The notes beneath the pieces are model-generated. The model worked only from the letters and a program-made list of their open reading frames with translations, did not search any database and was not told the origin of the DNA. This document shows, piece after piece, positions 25,056-32,199 of a stretch of 32,199 bases of DNA. The position numbers and the translations under genes are program-made. Source of the DNA: Deltaproteobacteria bacterium RBG_16_49_23 (GTDB taxonomy: Bacteria > Desulfobacterota > BSN033 > UBA1163); contig MGQQ01000124.1 of NCBI GenBank assembly GCA_001798855.1, forward strand, positions 1-32,199. Reading direction: 5' to 3'. The stretch's first letter is position 1. Each line of letters begins with the position of its first letter.

Positions 25056-26735
25056 TTATTCCTTTTCTCCCTTCTGAAGCCGCTGAATCTCTTCCTGAAT
25101 CGCTTTCTCTGCCAGATCGGGAATGACTTCCTTCACCATTGCCTCAATCCGTTCCATGGTCAGGTGAATCATATGCTCGGCCATCTCAGGAATGATTTGG
25201 GTCGCAAAATCCTGCATCATCTCCTGCACTCCTTTGGCGATGACCTCTTCCATCTTCCGGTCCAAATGCATGACAGGAGGAGGAATCTCCCCCAAAGGAA
25301 TCTTAGGAATTTCTGCCATCTCAGGCTCGGCAACCTCTACTTTTATGAGTTCCTCCACGGGCGCTACCTCTTCAACAAGCGCCGCTTCTTCGAAGACCTG
25401 CTCCTGAGGAGGAATTTCTACCAAAGGGATATTCACAATATCTTCAATTTCAAGCCCTGGAGCCTCTACCTTCCCGAGTTCCTCCGCAGGCGCTATTTCT
25501 TCGAGAGGCCCTGTTTCTTCTAACATCTGCGCCTGAGGCGGGATCCCTTCCCCGAAAAGTTCTGAGATCTCTTCCTCTTCGGTCGTTTCCGCTTCTACCT
25601 CCACACCTTTCTCTGCGAGCATCAAATCCTCTTCCTTCAGTTTTTCCAGTTCGCCCTCAAGCTCCTCCAGAAATATCTCCGGGAATTCCTCCTCAGCAAG
25701 TTCCTGGAGCTCTAATTCTTCTGAAACCTCTTCGGAGGTCGTCAAAACCGAAGCTTCTGGCTTTGTTTCTTGAATGAAAAGAGGCGGCAATTCTTCTTCT
25801 GCCGGCTTCTCTTCCACTTCCCCCTTGAGAGCGGCCTCAAACTCCTCAAGGCCGGTGTATCTATCATCAGGTCCCTGAGGAGTGAGTATAATCTTCTCCG
25901 GAACTTTTTCCACCTTCTCGAAAGGCCATTCCTTTTCAATGGAGGGTTGAAGCTTCTCCATCTTCCGGAGGATCTCCTCCAGCTCGATCTTCTCAAAGAG
26001 TTCGTCTTCAGGAGAGACTTTTTTATCTACAATCTCTTTCTCTTCCTCAACCTGGAGGGAAGTCTTTTCCGGCTCCATCCTTATCTCTTCCGTTGGAAGG
26101 GCAATCTCTTTTTCAAAACCTGCCTCTTCCTTTCCCTGATTTTCCCAGGATTCAATGGGAGTAATCTCTCCGATCACTTCCTCTTTCTGCTGGAGGGCAA
26201 AATCATCGATGCTCATCCTTGACTCAGGTTCTTCGACCACATCAACCAGATCGATGATCTCTTCCTCTGTCTCACCCAATCCATTCATAGAGAACTTCTC
26301 TCCCTTTTCAGTTCCTGTCTTCCCGATATCGGCTAAGGATTTCCAGTCCAGATCATCCTCAAAAATGGCCATCTTCTCAGTCCCCTTCTTGACCTCATGG
26401 TTGATATCGCTCACCATACTGAGAATTTCATCTTTATTGAGCGGCCTCGAGATGATCCCGTTCGGCCGGAGGAGTTCTCGTTCTTTCTCTGAGAAATCTT
26501 CAAACATATCGAGAAGGATGAGGAATGGAATATTTTCCAATTCCTGATCCACCCTGACCGCCTGACAGAGATCCTTTCCCCCGATGATGAGATCCGGCTT
26601 AAAGAGTCTCCCCTGAAGAAGAGCTTCTTCGTCATTGGTCGTGAAGAGGATATGATGATCGGTCGGTTCAAAAATCCTGTCAAACTCCTCTTGAATCACC
26701 CTGTCCGGATCGGCGATGAGAATCTCTTTTGACAT
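25056..26735 (-). CDS. Degenerate receiver protein with acidic repeat linker and PopZ-like C-terminal motif
   Basis: A 559-residue protein in three parts. Residues 1-115 are a CheY-like receiver fold ([15 protein letters not shown]) but the phosphoacceptor position reads G53 ([10 protein letters not shown]) and the usual lysine is R97 (IISRPL), so phosphorylation seems unlikely. Residues 120-490 are a Glu-rich, probably disordered linker including a 43-residue tandem repeat (398-440 and 441-483, starting [10 protein letters not shown] and [10 protein letters not shown]). Residues 494-559 are amphipathic helices with a duplicated motif, [16 protein letters not shown] and [16 protein letters not shown]. 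The second copy resembles the PopZ/DUF2497 oligomerisation tail by eye. A scaffold or polar-localisation role is inferred. GGAG precedes the ATG. Confidence 0.7.
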   Translation of the reverse strand: MSKEILIADPDRVIQEEFDRIFEPTDHHILFTTNDEEALLQGRLFKPDLIIGGKDLCQAVRVDQELENIPFLILLDMFEDFSEKERELLRPNGIISRPLNKDEILSMVSDINHEVKKGTEKMAIFEDDLDWKSLADIGKTGTEKGEKFSMNGLGETEEEIIDLVDVVEEPESRMSIDDFALQQKEEVIGEITPIESWENQGKEEAGFEKEIALPTEEIRMEPEKTSLQVEEEKEIVDKKVSPEDELFEKIELEEILRKMEKLQPSIEKEWPFEKVEKVPEKIILTPQGPDDRYTGLEEFEAALKGEVEEKPAEEELPPLFIQETKPEASVLTTSEEVSEELELQELAEEEFPEIFLEELEGELEKLKEEDLMLAEKGVEVEAETTEEEEISELFGEGIPPQAQMLEETGPLEEIAPAEELGKVEAPGLEIEDIVNIPLVEIPPQEQVFEEAALVEEVAPVEELIKVEVAEPEMAEIPKIPLGEIPPPVMHLDRKMEEVIAKGVQEMMQDFATQIIPEMAEHMIHLTMERIEAMVKEVIPDLAEKAIQEEIQRLQKGEKE

Positions 26736-26791
26736 TTTAAGCTCTCCTTCGATGGGAGTCAGATATGATTTGAAGTATCATTAGTTTTAGC

Positions 26792-26820
26792 TAATTATCA
26801 CAAGCAAAGCTCAATGTCAA
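26792..26820 (-). promoter_or_regulatory. Promoter for the receiver protein-valS operon
   Basis: Minus-strand consensus -35 TTGACA (26815-26820), 17-bp spacer, -10 TAATTA (26792-26797); alternatively an extended -10 TGTGATAAT two bases upstream. It lies about 57 bp before the ATG at 26735. Confidence 0.6.
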
Positions 26821-26857
26821 CCTTCCTTTTCATTTCGCTCAGAAAATAACATGGTTA

Positions 26858-27055
26858 CGCCCTCTCCCCGGGCGCCTGCCTGCGCGTAGCCGCTTCGGCG
26901 AAGGCAGGGGAGAGGGTGGGGGTGAGGGTGAGGGGGCCTACCCATGACCACCCCTCTCCGAGCCAGAGGCTCTCCCTCCGGGGCAGAGCCCCCTCTGGGG
27001 CGGAGCCTGAGCCGGCGGCCACCTCAATCCTCCCCCGTCAAGGGGGAGGATAATG
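26858..27055. repeat. GC-rich palindromic mosaic
   Basis: Holds the CGCTTCGGCGAAGGCAGG module of copy A (about 26891-26908), a CTCTCCGAGCCAGAGGCTCT module shared with copy B and 14531-14561, and the CCTCCCCC/GGGGGAGG hairpin at 27029-27049. No outer MITE ends were found. The 331-bp gap otherwise holds the promoter listed separately. Confidence 0.6.
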
Positions 27056-27066
27056 TTCGGTTATTT

Positions 27067-28425
27067 TTATTGTTTGAGGGGAGCGACTCCGCCATATTGC
27101 CTTGATAGAAAGTCATCGATCACGGGTTCAAGATTAATGTCAAAATTGTATCTTACCCTTGCGGCGGGTTGATCAATCCGTATCTTCTTTCTCAGATCAG
27201 CAGGGGTGGCAATGACCACCGCATCGCAGACCGATCTTCTGACCGTCTCTTCAAGGTCACGGACCTGGCTTTCGGAATATCCCATTGCCGGGAGGACCTT
27301 CCCGATATGAGGGAATCTCTCAAAAACCTCTTTCAGCGAACCAACCGCATAGGGCCTGGGATCAACCAGCTCCCGGGCCAGCCTCTCCGAAATGGAAGCC
27401 CCTGCCCCGCCCGCCATGCCTCCATGCGTGATGGTGGGCCCATCTTCGATGACCAACACCCTCCTGCCTTCAATCCATTCCGGGTGATCCACATCGATTA
27501 AAGAGGAAGCCTCCATAACCTTCGCCGAGGGATTCGACCGGGAGATATTCTCCCTGATCTGCCTCAAAGATTCCCCTGTCCCCTCGTTTACCTTCGTAAT
27601 GATGAGAAGGTCCGCCCTTCTGAGATTCACCTCGCCGGGATAATAATGTTTCTCATGCCCAGGTCTTAAGGCATCCAAAAGGACGATTTCCAGGTCGGGC
27701 TGTATAAAAGGGAAGTCGTTATTTCCTCCATCCCAGATAATCACCTGAGACTCTTTCTCTGCGGCTCTTAAAACCTCCTGATAATCGATGCCCGCATAGA
27801 CGGTAATTCCCATCTCAATAAGAGGCTCAAACTCCTCTCTCTCCTCAATCGTGCAGGCTCCCTCATCCACATCGCGCATATCGGAAAACCGGAGAACCGG
27901 TTTAAAAGTGCAATAAGCCATGGGATGCCGGATCACAGAAACCCGGATCCCCTTCTTTTCCAAAAGAGAGGCGATCTTGCGCGAGATCACCGACTTCCCG
28001 CACCCTGTCCTCACGGCGCAGACCGAGATGACCGGGACCTTGCTTTTGAGCATCGTCGATTCAGGCCCGAGAAGCATAAAACTCTTCCCGCTCGACAGGA
28101 CCAGGGAGGCCTTACCCATCAATTCCTCATAGGAGATATCACTGTAAGAGAAGACCACCTGCTGGATAAGAGGATTGGAGAGGAGCCGGGGGAGATCCTC
28201 CTCGGGATAGATCGGAATCCCTTCCGGATAGAGAGCCCCGCTCAAATCAGGAGGATAGGTTCGATTCGCAATAAAGGGGATTTGGGCGGCGGTAAAGGCG
28301 ACCACCCGGCACCCGGGACGGTCTCTGAAGAAGGTGTTGAAATTATGGAAGTCCCTTCCCCCTGCGCCCAGGATGATCACCTGAACGATCTCTTGAGAAA
28401 GACTCTTTCTTCTCCTCAACTTCAC
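27067..28425 (-). CDS. COG2403-type P-loop protein (cyclic 2,3-diphosphoglycerate synthetase-like)
   Basis: A 452-residue protein. It starts with a Rossmann-like segment (IILGAGGRDFHNFNTFF), then a P-loop AVRTGCGKS (137-145), the characteristic WDGGNNDFPF, LLDALRPGHEKHYYPGEVNL, and TKVNEG. This pattern belongs to a predicted GTPase/ATPase family whose archaeal members include cyclic 2,3-diphosphoglycerate synthetase; bacterial members usually have no tested function, so I assign only the family. The start is a GTG at 28425; the best ribosome site, AAGGGGGGA, belongs to the repeat immediately upstream. A GTG 45 bp downstream is an alternative. Cytoplasmic. Confidence 0.8.
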   Translation of the reverse strand: MKLRRRKSLSQEIVQVIILGAGGRDFHNFNTFFRDRPGCRVVAFTAAQIPFIANRTYPPDLSGALYPEGIPIYPEEDLPRLLSNPLIQQVVFSYSDISYEELMGKASLVLSSGKSFMLLGPESTMLKSKVPVISVCAVRTGCGKSVISRKIASLLEKKGIRVSVIRHPMAYCTFKPVLRFSDMRDVDEGACTIEEREEFEPLIEMGITVYAGIDYQEVLRAAEKESQVIIWDGGNNDFPFIQPDLEIVLLDALRPGHEKHYYPGEVNLRRADLLIITKVNEGTGESLRQIRENISRSNPSAKVMEASSLIDVDHPEWIEGRRVLVIEDGPTITHGGMAGGAGASISERLARELVDPRPYAVGSLKEVFERFPHIGKVLPAMGYSESQVRDLEETVRRSVCDAVVIATPADLRKKIRIDQPAARVRYNFDINLEPVIDDFLSRQYGGVAPLKQ

Positions 28426-28432
28426 CTGAAAA

Positions 28433-28512
28433 TCCCCCCTTGCCCCCCTTTGCTAAAGGGGGGTATATTTGAAATCCCCCTCTTTGGAAAAGAGGGGTGA
28501 GGGGAGATTTTA
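28433..28512. repeat. Core-type inverted repeats between dgt and the P-loop gene
   Basis: CCCCCCTTTGCTAAAGGGGGG and CCCCTCTTTGGAAAAGAGGGG form two adjacent hairpins inside an outer AAAATCCCCCC...GGGGAGATTTT pair. Same class as 3048-3090 and 19541-19657. Confidence 0.6.
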
Positions 28513-28546
28513 ATAACCATTTGTTTCTTTTTAAGACATGATTGTT

Positions 28547-29611
28547 TCATAGGGCCGTCCATGGAAGGGGAAGAAAAAGTTTCTCATAGAGGTTGAAGGC
28601 ATAGCGGTCGGTCATACCGGCGAGGAAATCAGAGATACAGCGCTCTAATGAATCATAGAGTGTTTGCCTTTCGATCAGGGTTAATAAATGGTCCGGCTTT
28701 TCCATAAAATATTGGTAGAGTTCCCTTAAAATCTTGGCCGCCTTGTGAAAATCGGCATGGACGGTCTCATTCTCATAAACCCTCTCCCAGAGGAACTCTC
28801 TCAGATCCCACATCGCAGAAAGAATCTCCTCTGAAATTGTGAGACGTCCGCCCCCCGCCCGTAAGGTCTCCGACACGATATCATTGACCATCGTATTGAT
28901 CCGCTTCGAATGGGTATCCCCTAACCGTCTGATGCAATCCTCAGGAATATCCTTCAGGGAGATCACTTCACCCCGTATGGCATCATCGATGTCGTGATTG
29001 ATGTAAGCGATGATATCAGCCAGCCGCACAACCTGACCCTCCAGCGTGGAGGCCATGGAACCGGGATCCTTGCAGAGAATTTCTCCTTTTCCCTTCGTAT
29101 GTTTTAAGATTCCGTCCCTCACTTCCAGGGTGAGGTTCAATCCTCTTCCATCTTTTTCAAGAAGATCCACCACCCTCAAACTCTGATCGGAGTGATTAAA
29201 CCCGCCCGGGAGGATGGCATTGAGGGTGTCTTCGCCCGCATGTCCGAACGGGGTATGGCCCAGATCGTGGCCTAATGAGATGGCCTCGGTCAGATCTTCA
29301 TTGAGCCGCAGGGCTTTTGAGATTGTCCGGGCGATTTGAGAGACCTCAAGGGTATGAGTCAACCGGGTGCGGTAATGGTCTCCGGTGGGAGCAAGAAAGA
29401 CCTGAGTCTTATGTGTCAGTCTCCTGAAAGATTTGGAATGGATGATCCGGTCCCGGTCGTGCTGGAAGGCCGGCCTGAGAGGACATTTCTCCTCAACCGA
29501 TAGTCTTCCTTTACTCATCGAACTCAATGTGGCAAAGGGCGAAAGAAACTTCTTCTCCTGTTCCTCCAGCTCTTCCCTGATCGTCCTCCCGGTTTCAAGT
29601 CCCAATGCCAA
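28547..29611 (-). CDS. dgt: Deoxyguanosinetriphosphate triphosphohydrolase-like protein (dNTPase)
   Basis: About 354 residues of the HD-domain dNTPase family, which hydrolyse dNTPs to deoxynucleosides and triphosphate. Signatures: FQHDRDRIIHSKSFRRLTHK, TRLTHTLEVSQIAR (H86), and SLGHDLGHTPFGHAGED (H115-D116), then RLADIIAYINHDIDDAI. I chose the TTG at 29611 because GAGGAGG lies 8 nt upstream and the protein then begins close to REELEEQEKKFLSPFA, as in related enzymes; the open frame extends to a GTG at 29659. The 3' neighbour is the COG2403-type gene on the same strand. The exact dNTP preference is unknown. Confidence 0.9.
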   Translation of the reverse strand: MALGLETGRTIREELEEQEKKFLSPFATLSSMSKGRLSVEEKCPLRPAFQHDRDRIIHSKSFRRLTHKTQVFLAPTGDHYRTRLTHTLEVSQIARTISKALRLNEDLTEAISLGHDLGHTPFGHAGEDTLNAILPGGFNHSDQSLRVVDLLEKDGRGLNLTLEVRDGILKHTKGKGEILCKDPGSMASTLEGQVVRLADIIAYINHDIDDAIRGEVISLKDIPEDCIRRLGDTHSKRINTMVNDIVSETLRAGGGRLTISEEILSAMWDLREFLWERVYENETVHADFHKAAKILRELYQYFMEKPDHLLTLIERQTLYDSLERCISDFLAGMTDRYAFNLYEKLFLPLPWTAL

Positions 29612-29697
29612 TTGACAAGCCTCCTCGCAATCGTCTATCCTTTGAATCGAAGTTACCACAAACAGGGATGTTAATCAAACAGAATCTCGGACTATGA

Positions 29698-29778
29698 AAA
29701 TCCCCCCTCAATCCCCCTTTTACAAAGAGGGATAATTACACCTCCCTTTGGAAAAGGGAGGTTGGGAGGGATTTAAAG
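29698..29778. repeat. Core-type inverted repeats in the dgt/CCA-enzyme divergent gap
   Basis: AAAATCCCCCCTCAATCCCCC, then CCTCCCTTTGGAAAAGGGAGG (a perfect hairpin) and GGTTGGGAGGGATTTAAAG, which equals the right inner edge of copies A and C. The outer MITE ends are absent. Both genes' promoters must lie within or next to this repeat. Confidence 0.6.
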
Positions 29779-29804
29779 AAGTTATTTTCTTAGCAGAATC
29801 TCCG

Positions 29805-31214
29805 ATGGAAGAAAAGGCGTTAATCCGGAAGGTCCTCGAAGACCCGATTCTATTCAAACTTTCCACCCTGGCAAAGGAGAAGGGAGTTCCTTTCTTTCTT
29901 GTGGGAGGGTATCTGCGCGATTTGCTTCTCGGAGCTCGCACTCCTGCCTCTCAGCAGCCAGGAATGGATTATGACTTCGCCCTGCCGAAGGAGTTCTCCT
30001 CCTACATCTCAATGATCGAGAATAGTCTCCAATTTCATTTCTTTAAAGTGGGAAAAGAGGAAGCAGGCACCATCACCTACAGGATGATCCGGAAGGAAAT
30101 TTCAATCGATGTCACTTTCTTTCAGGGAGAGACCCTGGAAGAGGATCTCCGGAGAAGAGACTTCACCATGAACGCCATAGCCGTCTCTCTTCGCGATGAG
30201 ACATGCCATTCGGTTGAAGGGGCTTTCAGCGATATTGAACATGGATTGATCCGTTCCGTCTCTCCCCGCTCCATGGAGCAGGATCCCTTACGGATGTTGC
30301 GGGCGATCCGTTATCTCTGTACCCTCGCAGGGTTTACAATGAATATTAAATTAGAAGAGGAGATCCTTTCAAAGAAAGAATTGGTCAGGAAACTTCCCGG
30401 TGAAAGAATCAAGATGGAACTGGACCGGATCCTCCTCTCCTCCCGTCCAGGCCTCGGGATGAAATCTCTCCATGAGCTGGGGCTCCTTTTCATTCTCATG
30501 CCGGAATTAAGTGGACTGGAAAGCCTTGGCCAGAGCCGTCACCATCATCTTGATGTCCTCTCTCATATCCTTCTCATGATCGATAAAATTCCCTTGGCCT
30601 TGGAAGGGATGGCCTGGAATGGAAAGACAATCTCCCTGGCGCAGGAAGAGAGGTTGACATTATATTACGCCGCCCTCTTCCATGACCTCGGGAAACAGGA
30701 TACCTATTCCCGGGATGAGAAAGGGAGGGTCCACTTCTACCACCATGAATCCTTCTCTTGCAAGAGAGCGGAGGCTATCATGGACAGGCTGAGATTCTCC
30801 AATCCGATGAAGAACAGAATCCTTCGCCTCATCAAGCATCATATGAGAATCCTCAACCTCTCCTCGGAGACCGGGGAGTCCGCCCTTAAAAGGCTGGTCA
30901 ATCAAGCGGGGGAAGACACCCTCTTGCTTGTCTTTCATACCCTTGCGGATAAAGAAGCAAGCCGTGGAATCCTATCCATCCAGATTGACGAGATTGTTGA
31001 AGGACACTGCCTCCGGATCCTGGAATTATTAGAGGAAAAGGATATCGTCCACCCTCCCCCGCTCATCACCGGGTACGATGTGATGGCTCTGGGTTACTCC
31101 TCCGGACCCAAAGTGGGTGAAATCCTAAATTTCATCCATGAAAGGCAGGTTGAGGGTGAGATCAAAACCAGAGAAGAGGCGCTGGAGACATTAAAAGAAA
31201 AATTCAAAATTTAG
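29805..31214 (+). CDS. cca: tRNA nucleotidyltransferase / poly(A) polymerase family protein with HD domain
   Basis: A 469-residue class II nucleotidyltransferase. It has FLVGGYLRD (31-39), the metal-binding DYD at 55-57 (GMDYDFALP), and LRRRDFTMNAIA, followed by SPRSMEQDPLRMLRAIRY and the amino-acid-selecting helix region (ERIKMELDRILLSS). The C-terminal half is an HD domain (LYYAALFHDLGKQDTY). The family adds CCA, CC or A to tRNA 3' ends, or polyadenylates RNA; sequence alone does not say which, so the symbol is provisional. I chose the ATG at 29805 because the frame upstream to a TTG at 29748 runs into repeat DNA. The ribosome site is weak. Confidence 0.88.
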   Translation: MEEKALIRKVLEDPILFKLSTLAKEKGVPFFLVGGYLRDLLLGARTPASQQPGMDYDFALPKEFSSYISMIENSLQFHFFKVGKEEAGTITYRMIRKEISIDVTFFQGETLEEDLRRRDFTMNAIAVSLRDETCHSVEGAFSDIEHGLIRSVSPRSMEQDPLRMLRAIRYLCTLAGFTMNIKLEEEILSKKELVRKLPGERIKMELDRILLSSRPGLGMKSLHELGLLFILMPELSGLESLGQSRHHHLDVLSHILLMIDKIPLALEGMAWNGKTISLAQEERLTLYYAALFHDLGKQDTYSRDEKGRVHFYHHESFSCKRAEAIMDRLRFSNPMKNRILRLIKHHMRILNLSSETGESALKRLVNQAGEDTLLLVFHTLADKEASRGILSIQIDEIVEGHCLRILELLEEKDIVHPPPLITGYDVMALGYSSGPKVGEILNFIHERQVEGEIKTREEALETLKEKFKI

Positions 31215-31323
31215 TAACACCCCAATTGAGCCAAAAAAAAGTTCCTCCCACCACGGTGGGGGAGGGGAAGGTCCAGGACGTCCACTCCCATCCTTACCTT
31301 CCCCCATCATAAGCTGACCGTGT

Positions 31324-31534
31324 CCCATAAGTCGTGGGGCTGGACACAAGGATGGAACGTATGACTGGTGCAATTGAGGCTTTGGCATACCCTACCCCCA
31401 CCCCGCCCCTCCCCCTGAAGGGGAGGGTAATCGTCACGCGCTTCGCGTGATTCCTCCCCCTTCAAGGGGGAGGTCAGGAGGGGGATGGGGGATCTGTCGG
31501 AGTGCTCCTTGTGTCCAGCCCCCCTATTTATGGG
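31324..31534. repeat. 29-bp inverted repeats enclosing GC-rich hairpins
   Basis: CCCATAAGTCGTGGGGCTGG... (31324-31352) is the inverted match of 31506-31534 at 26 of 29 positions, including GGGGCTGGACACAAGGA. Between them lie CCTCCCCCTGAAGGGGAGG, CACGCGCTTCGCGTG and CCTCCCCCTTCAAGGGGGAGG. It looks like another palindromic element, unrelated at its ends to copies A-D. Confidence 0.7.
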
Positions 31535-31991
31535 TAAGGATCAGTTTGGCAAAGAGGGGCGAGGGGAGATTTTCATCCCGATTAAATCGGGATCAATTAC
31601 GGACTCGTTAGTAAATTGAAAATTGAAGATTTAACCCTAAATCCTCCCTTTAAACATCTTGACGCCTCCATCTCTTTTTGATAGTGTTCTACCATCTCAA
31701 AAAAACCAAGTCTGGATCTGACTGATTCTAACTAACAAACCGCACGATCCAGTCCATGTAGGATCGCTCGGTGTGAATGGAGTAGTGGTGCACACGGAGT
31801 ACCTGTCGGACTTAATCGAGAAGTTGTGGTTGTTGACTTTTTGTCGAATCAGGCATATAAGACTCCTAACATCATGGCCCGATATCCCTGATAATAGACA
31901 TCGGGCAAAACTGCCCAAAAACCCGGTTATTAACGCATTATCAGGGCAAAATGGCAAGATAATCAATGGTTAGGTCATAAATAACGATGTA
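31535..31991. other. Gene-free stretch with a compact inverted-repeat cluster
   Basis: About 450 bp with no convincing gene. Overlapping inverted pairs occur at its right end: GCCCGAT (31877-31883)/ATCGGGC (31900-31906) and CCCTGATAAT (31886-31895)/ATTATCAGGG (31937-31946). They would give mutually exclusive RNA folds. A short plus-strand stretch at about 31737-31850 reads protein-like but has no start and a stop just upstream. Confidence 0.4.
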
Positions 31992-32020
31992 TTCCAACAT
32001 TACTAAATATCTATTATAAT
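31992..32020 (+). promoter_or_regulatory. Candidate promoter for the hicB-like gene
   Basis: A perfect -10 TATAAT (32015-32020) with a weak -35 TTCCAA (31992-31997) at 17-bp spacing. A second TATAAT at 32026-32031 lies only about 20 bp from the start codon. The strongly AT-rich context fits a regulated promoter. Confidence 0.45.
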
Positions 32021-32052
32021 GAAAATATAATGAGAACGAAGGAGGATAATCC

Positions 32053-32199
32053 ATGGCCACAGAATATACAGCGGTAATAAAACAGCAAGGCGACTGGTGG
32101 ATAGGATGGATAGAGGAGATCCCAGGTGTAAACTGCCAGGAACGCACCCGTCAGGAATTAATCGAAACCCTGGGGACAACCTTGAAAGAAGCAATTGAA
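32053..32199 (+). CDS. HicB-family antitoxin-like protein, cut by the window edge
   Basis: The first 49 codons are visible and the frame runs off the window. The sequence MATEYTAVIKQQGDWWIGWI, then EEIPGVNCQERTRQELIETL and KEAIE, has the HicB/UPF0150 partial-RNase-H fold pattern (YTAVI, WWIGW, IPGVN, SxxEL-like helix). HicB proteins neutralise the small mRNA-cleaving toxin HicA, but many HicB-like proteins stand alone. No HicA is seen upstream, so a partner would have to lie to the right. A very strong AAGGAGGAT site lies 6 nt before the ATG. Confidence 0.75.
   Translation, partial: MATEYTAVIKQQGDWWIGWIEEIPGVNCQERTRQELIETLGTTLKEAIE

Noticed and set aside
31737..31973. Plus-strand stretch reading protein-like (DPVHVGSLGVNGVVVHTEYL)
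   Set aside because: It has a stop just upstream, no start, and becomes non-coding quickly. It may be a gene remnant, but I cannot name a family.
8560..32000. Many long minus- or plus-strand frames overlapping valS, selB, iorA and the M16 gene
   Set aside because: They are antisense or shifted shadows of well-supported genes, with no ribosome sites or family features of their own.

Overview
The window looks like a chromosomal segment of a Gram-negative anaerobe, most likely a deltaproteobacterial (Desulfobacterota-type) lineage. This is an inference from gene content. The evidence is a TPP- and Fe-S-dependent indolepyruvate:ferredoxin oxidoreductase (IorAB), the selenocysteine elongation factor SelB, several Sec-exported proteins and a lipoprotein, a large two-lobed M16 peptidase, a degenerate-receiver regulator next to valS, and a REP-associated tyrosine transposase. 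No ribosomal RNA, tRNA, CRISPR array or prophage was recognised. Almost all genes are on the minus strand; ltaE, cutA, the CCA-adding-type enzyme and a truncated hicB-like gene at the right edge are on the plus strand.

Region 1 (1-4440) is accessory: a TPR protein, a truncated ORF, a RAYT transposase unit bounded by near-perfect 26-bp inverted repeats, and three small exported proteins of unknown role. Region 2 (4440-11110) holds an OGG1-like DNA glycosylase translationally coupled to an M16 peptidase, then iorA-iorB with a strong terminator. Region 3 (11110-18260) holds a membrane-anchored TPR protein, selB, an 827-bp gene-free stretch, an HU protein with its own promoter and terminator, an HD-domain protein coupled to rmuC, and a CARDB-like lipoprotein. 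Region 4 (18340-26820) holds ltaE and cutA, convergent with gatA; gatC, valS and a degenerate receiver/acidic scaffold protein lie upstream of gatA on the minus strand. Region 5 (27060-32199) holds a COG2403-type P-loop protein, dgt, a divergent tRNA nucleotidyltransferase, about 800 bp of gene-free repeat-rich DNA and the start of a HicB-type antitoxin.

The most striking non-coding signal is a family of short palindromic elements. Four copies (4443-4704, 8216-8515, 18339-18479, 22049-22310) share imperfect terminal inverted repeats of about 22 bp and a common inner core. Each is flanked, at the same one-base offset, by 7-bp direct repeats that match at 7, 6, 6 and 5 of 7 positions. This fits a non-autonomous, MITE-like mobile element. 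Three copies carry different nested GC-rich palindromic inserts, and the same insert modules and core fragments recur elsewhere in the window. The second notable item is the protein at 25056-26735: an inactive-looking receiver, a long acidic linker with a 43-residue tandem repeat, and a C-terminal helical motif resembling the PopZ oligomerisation tail.
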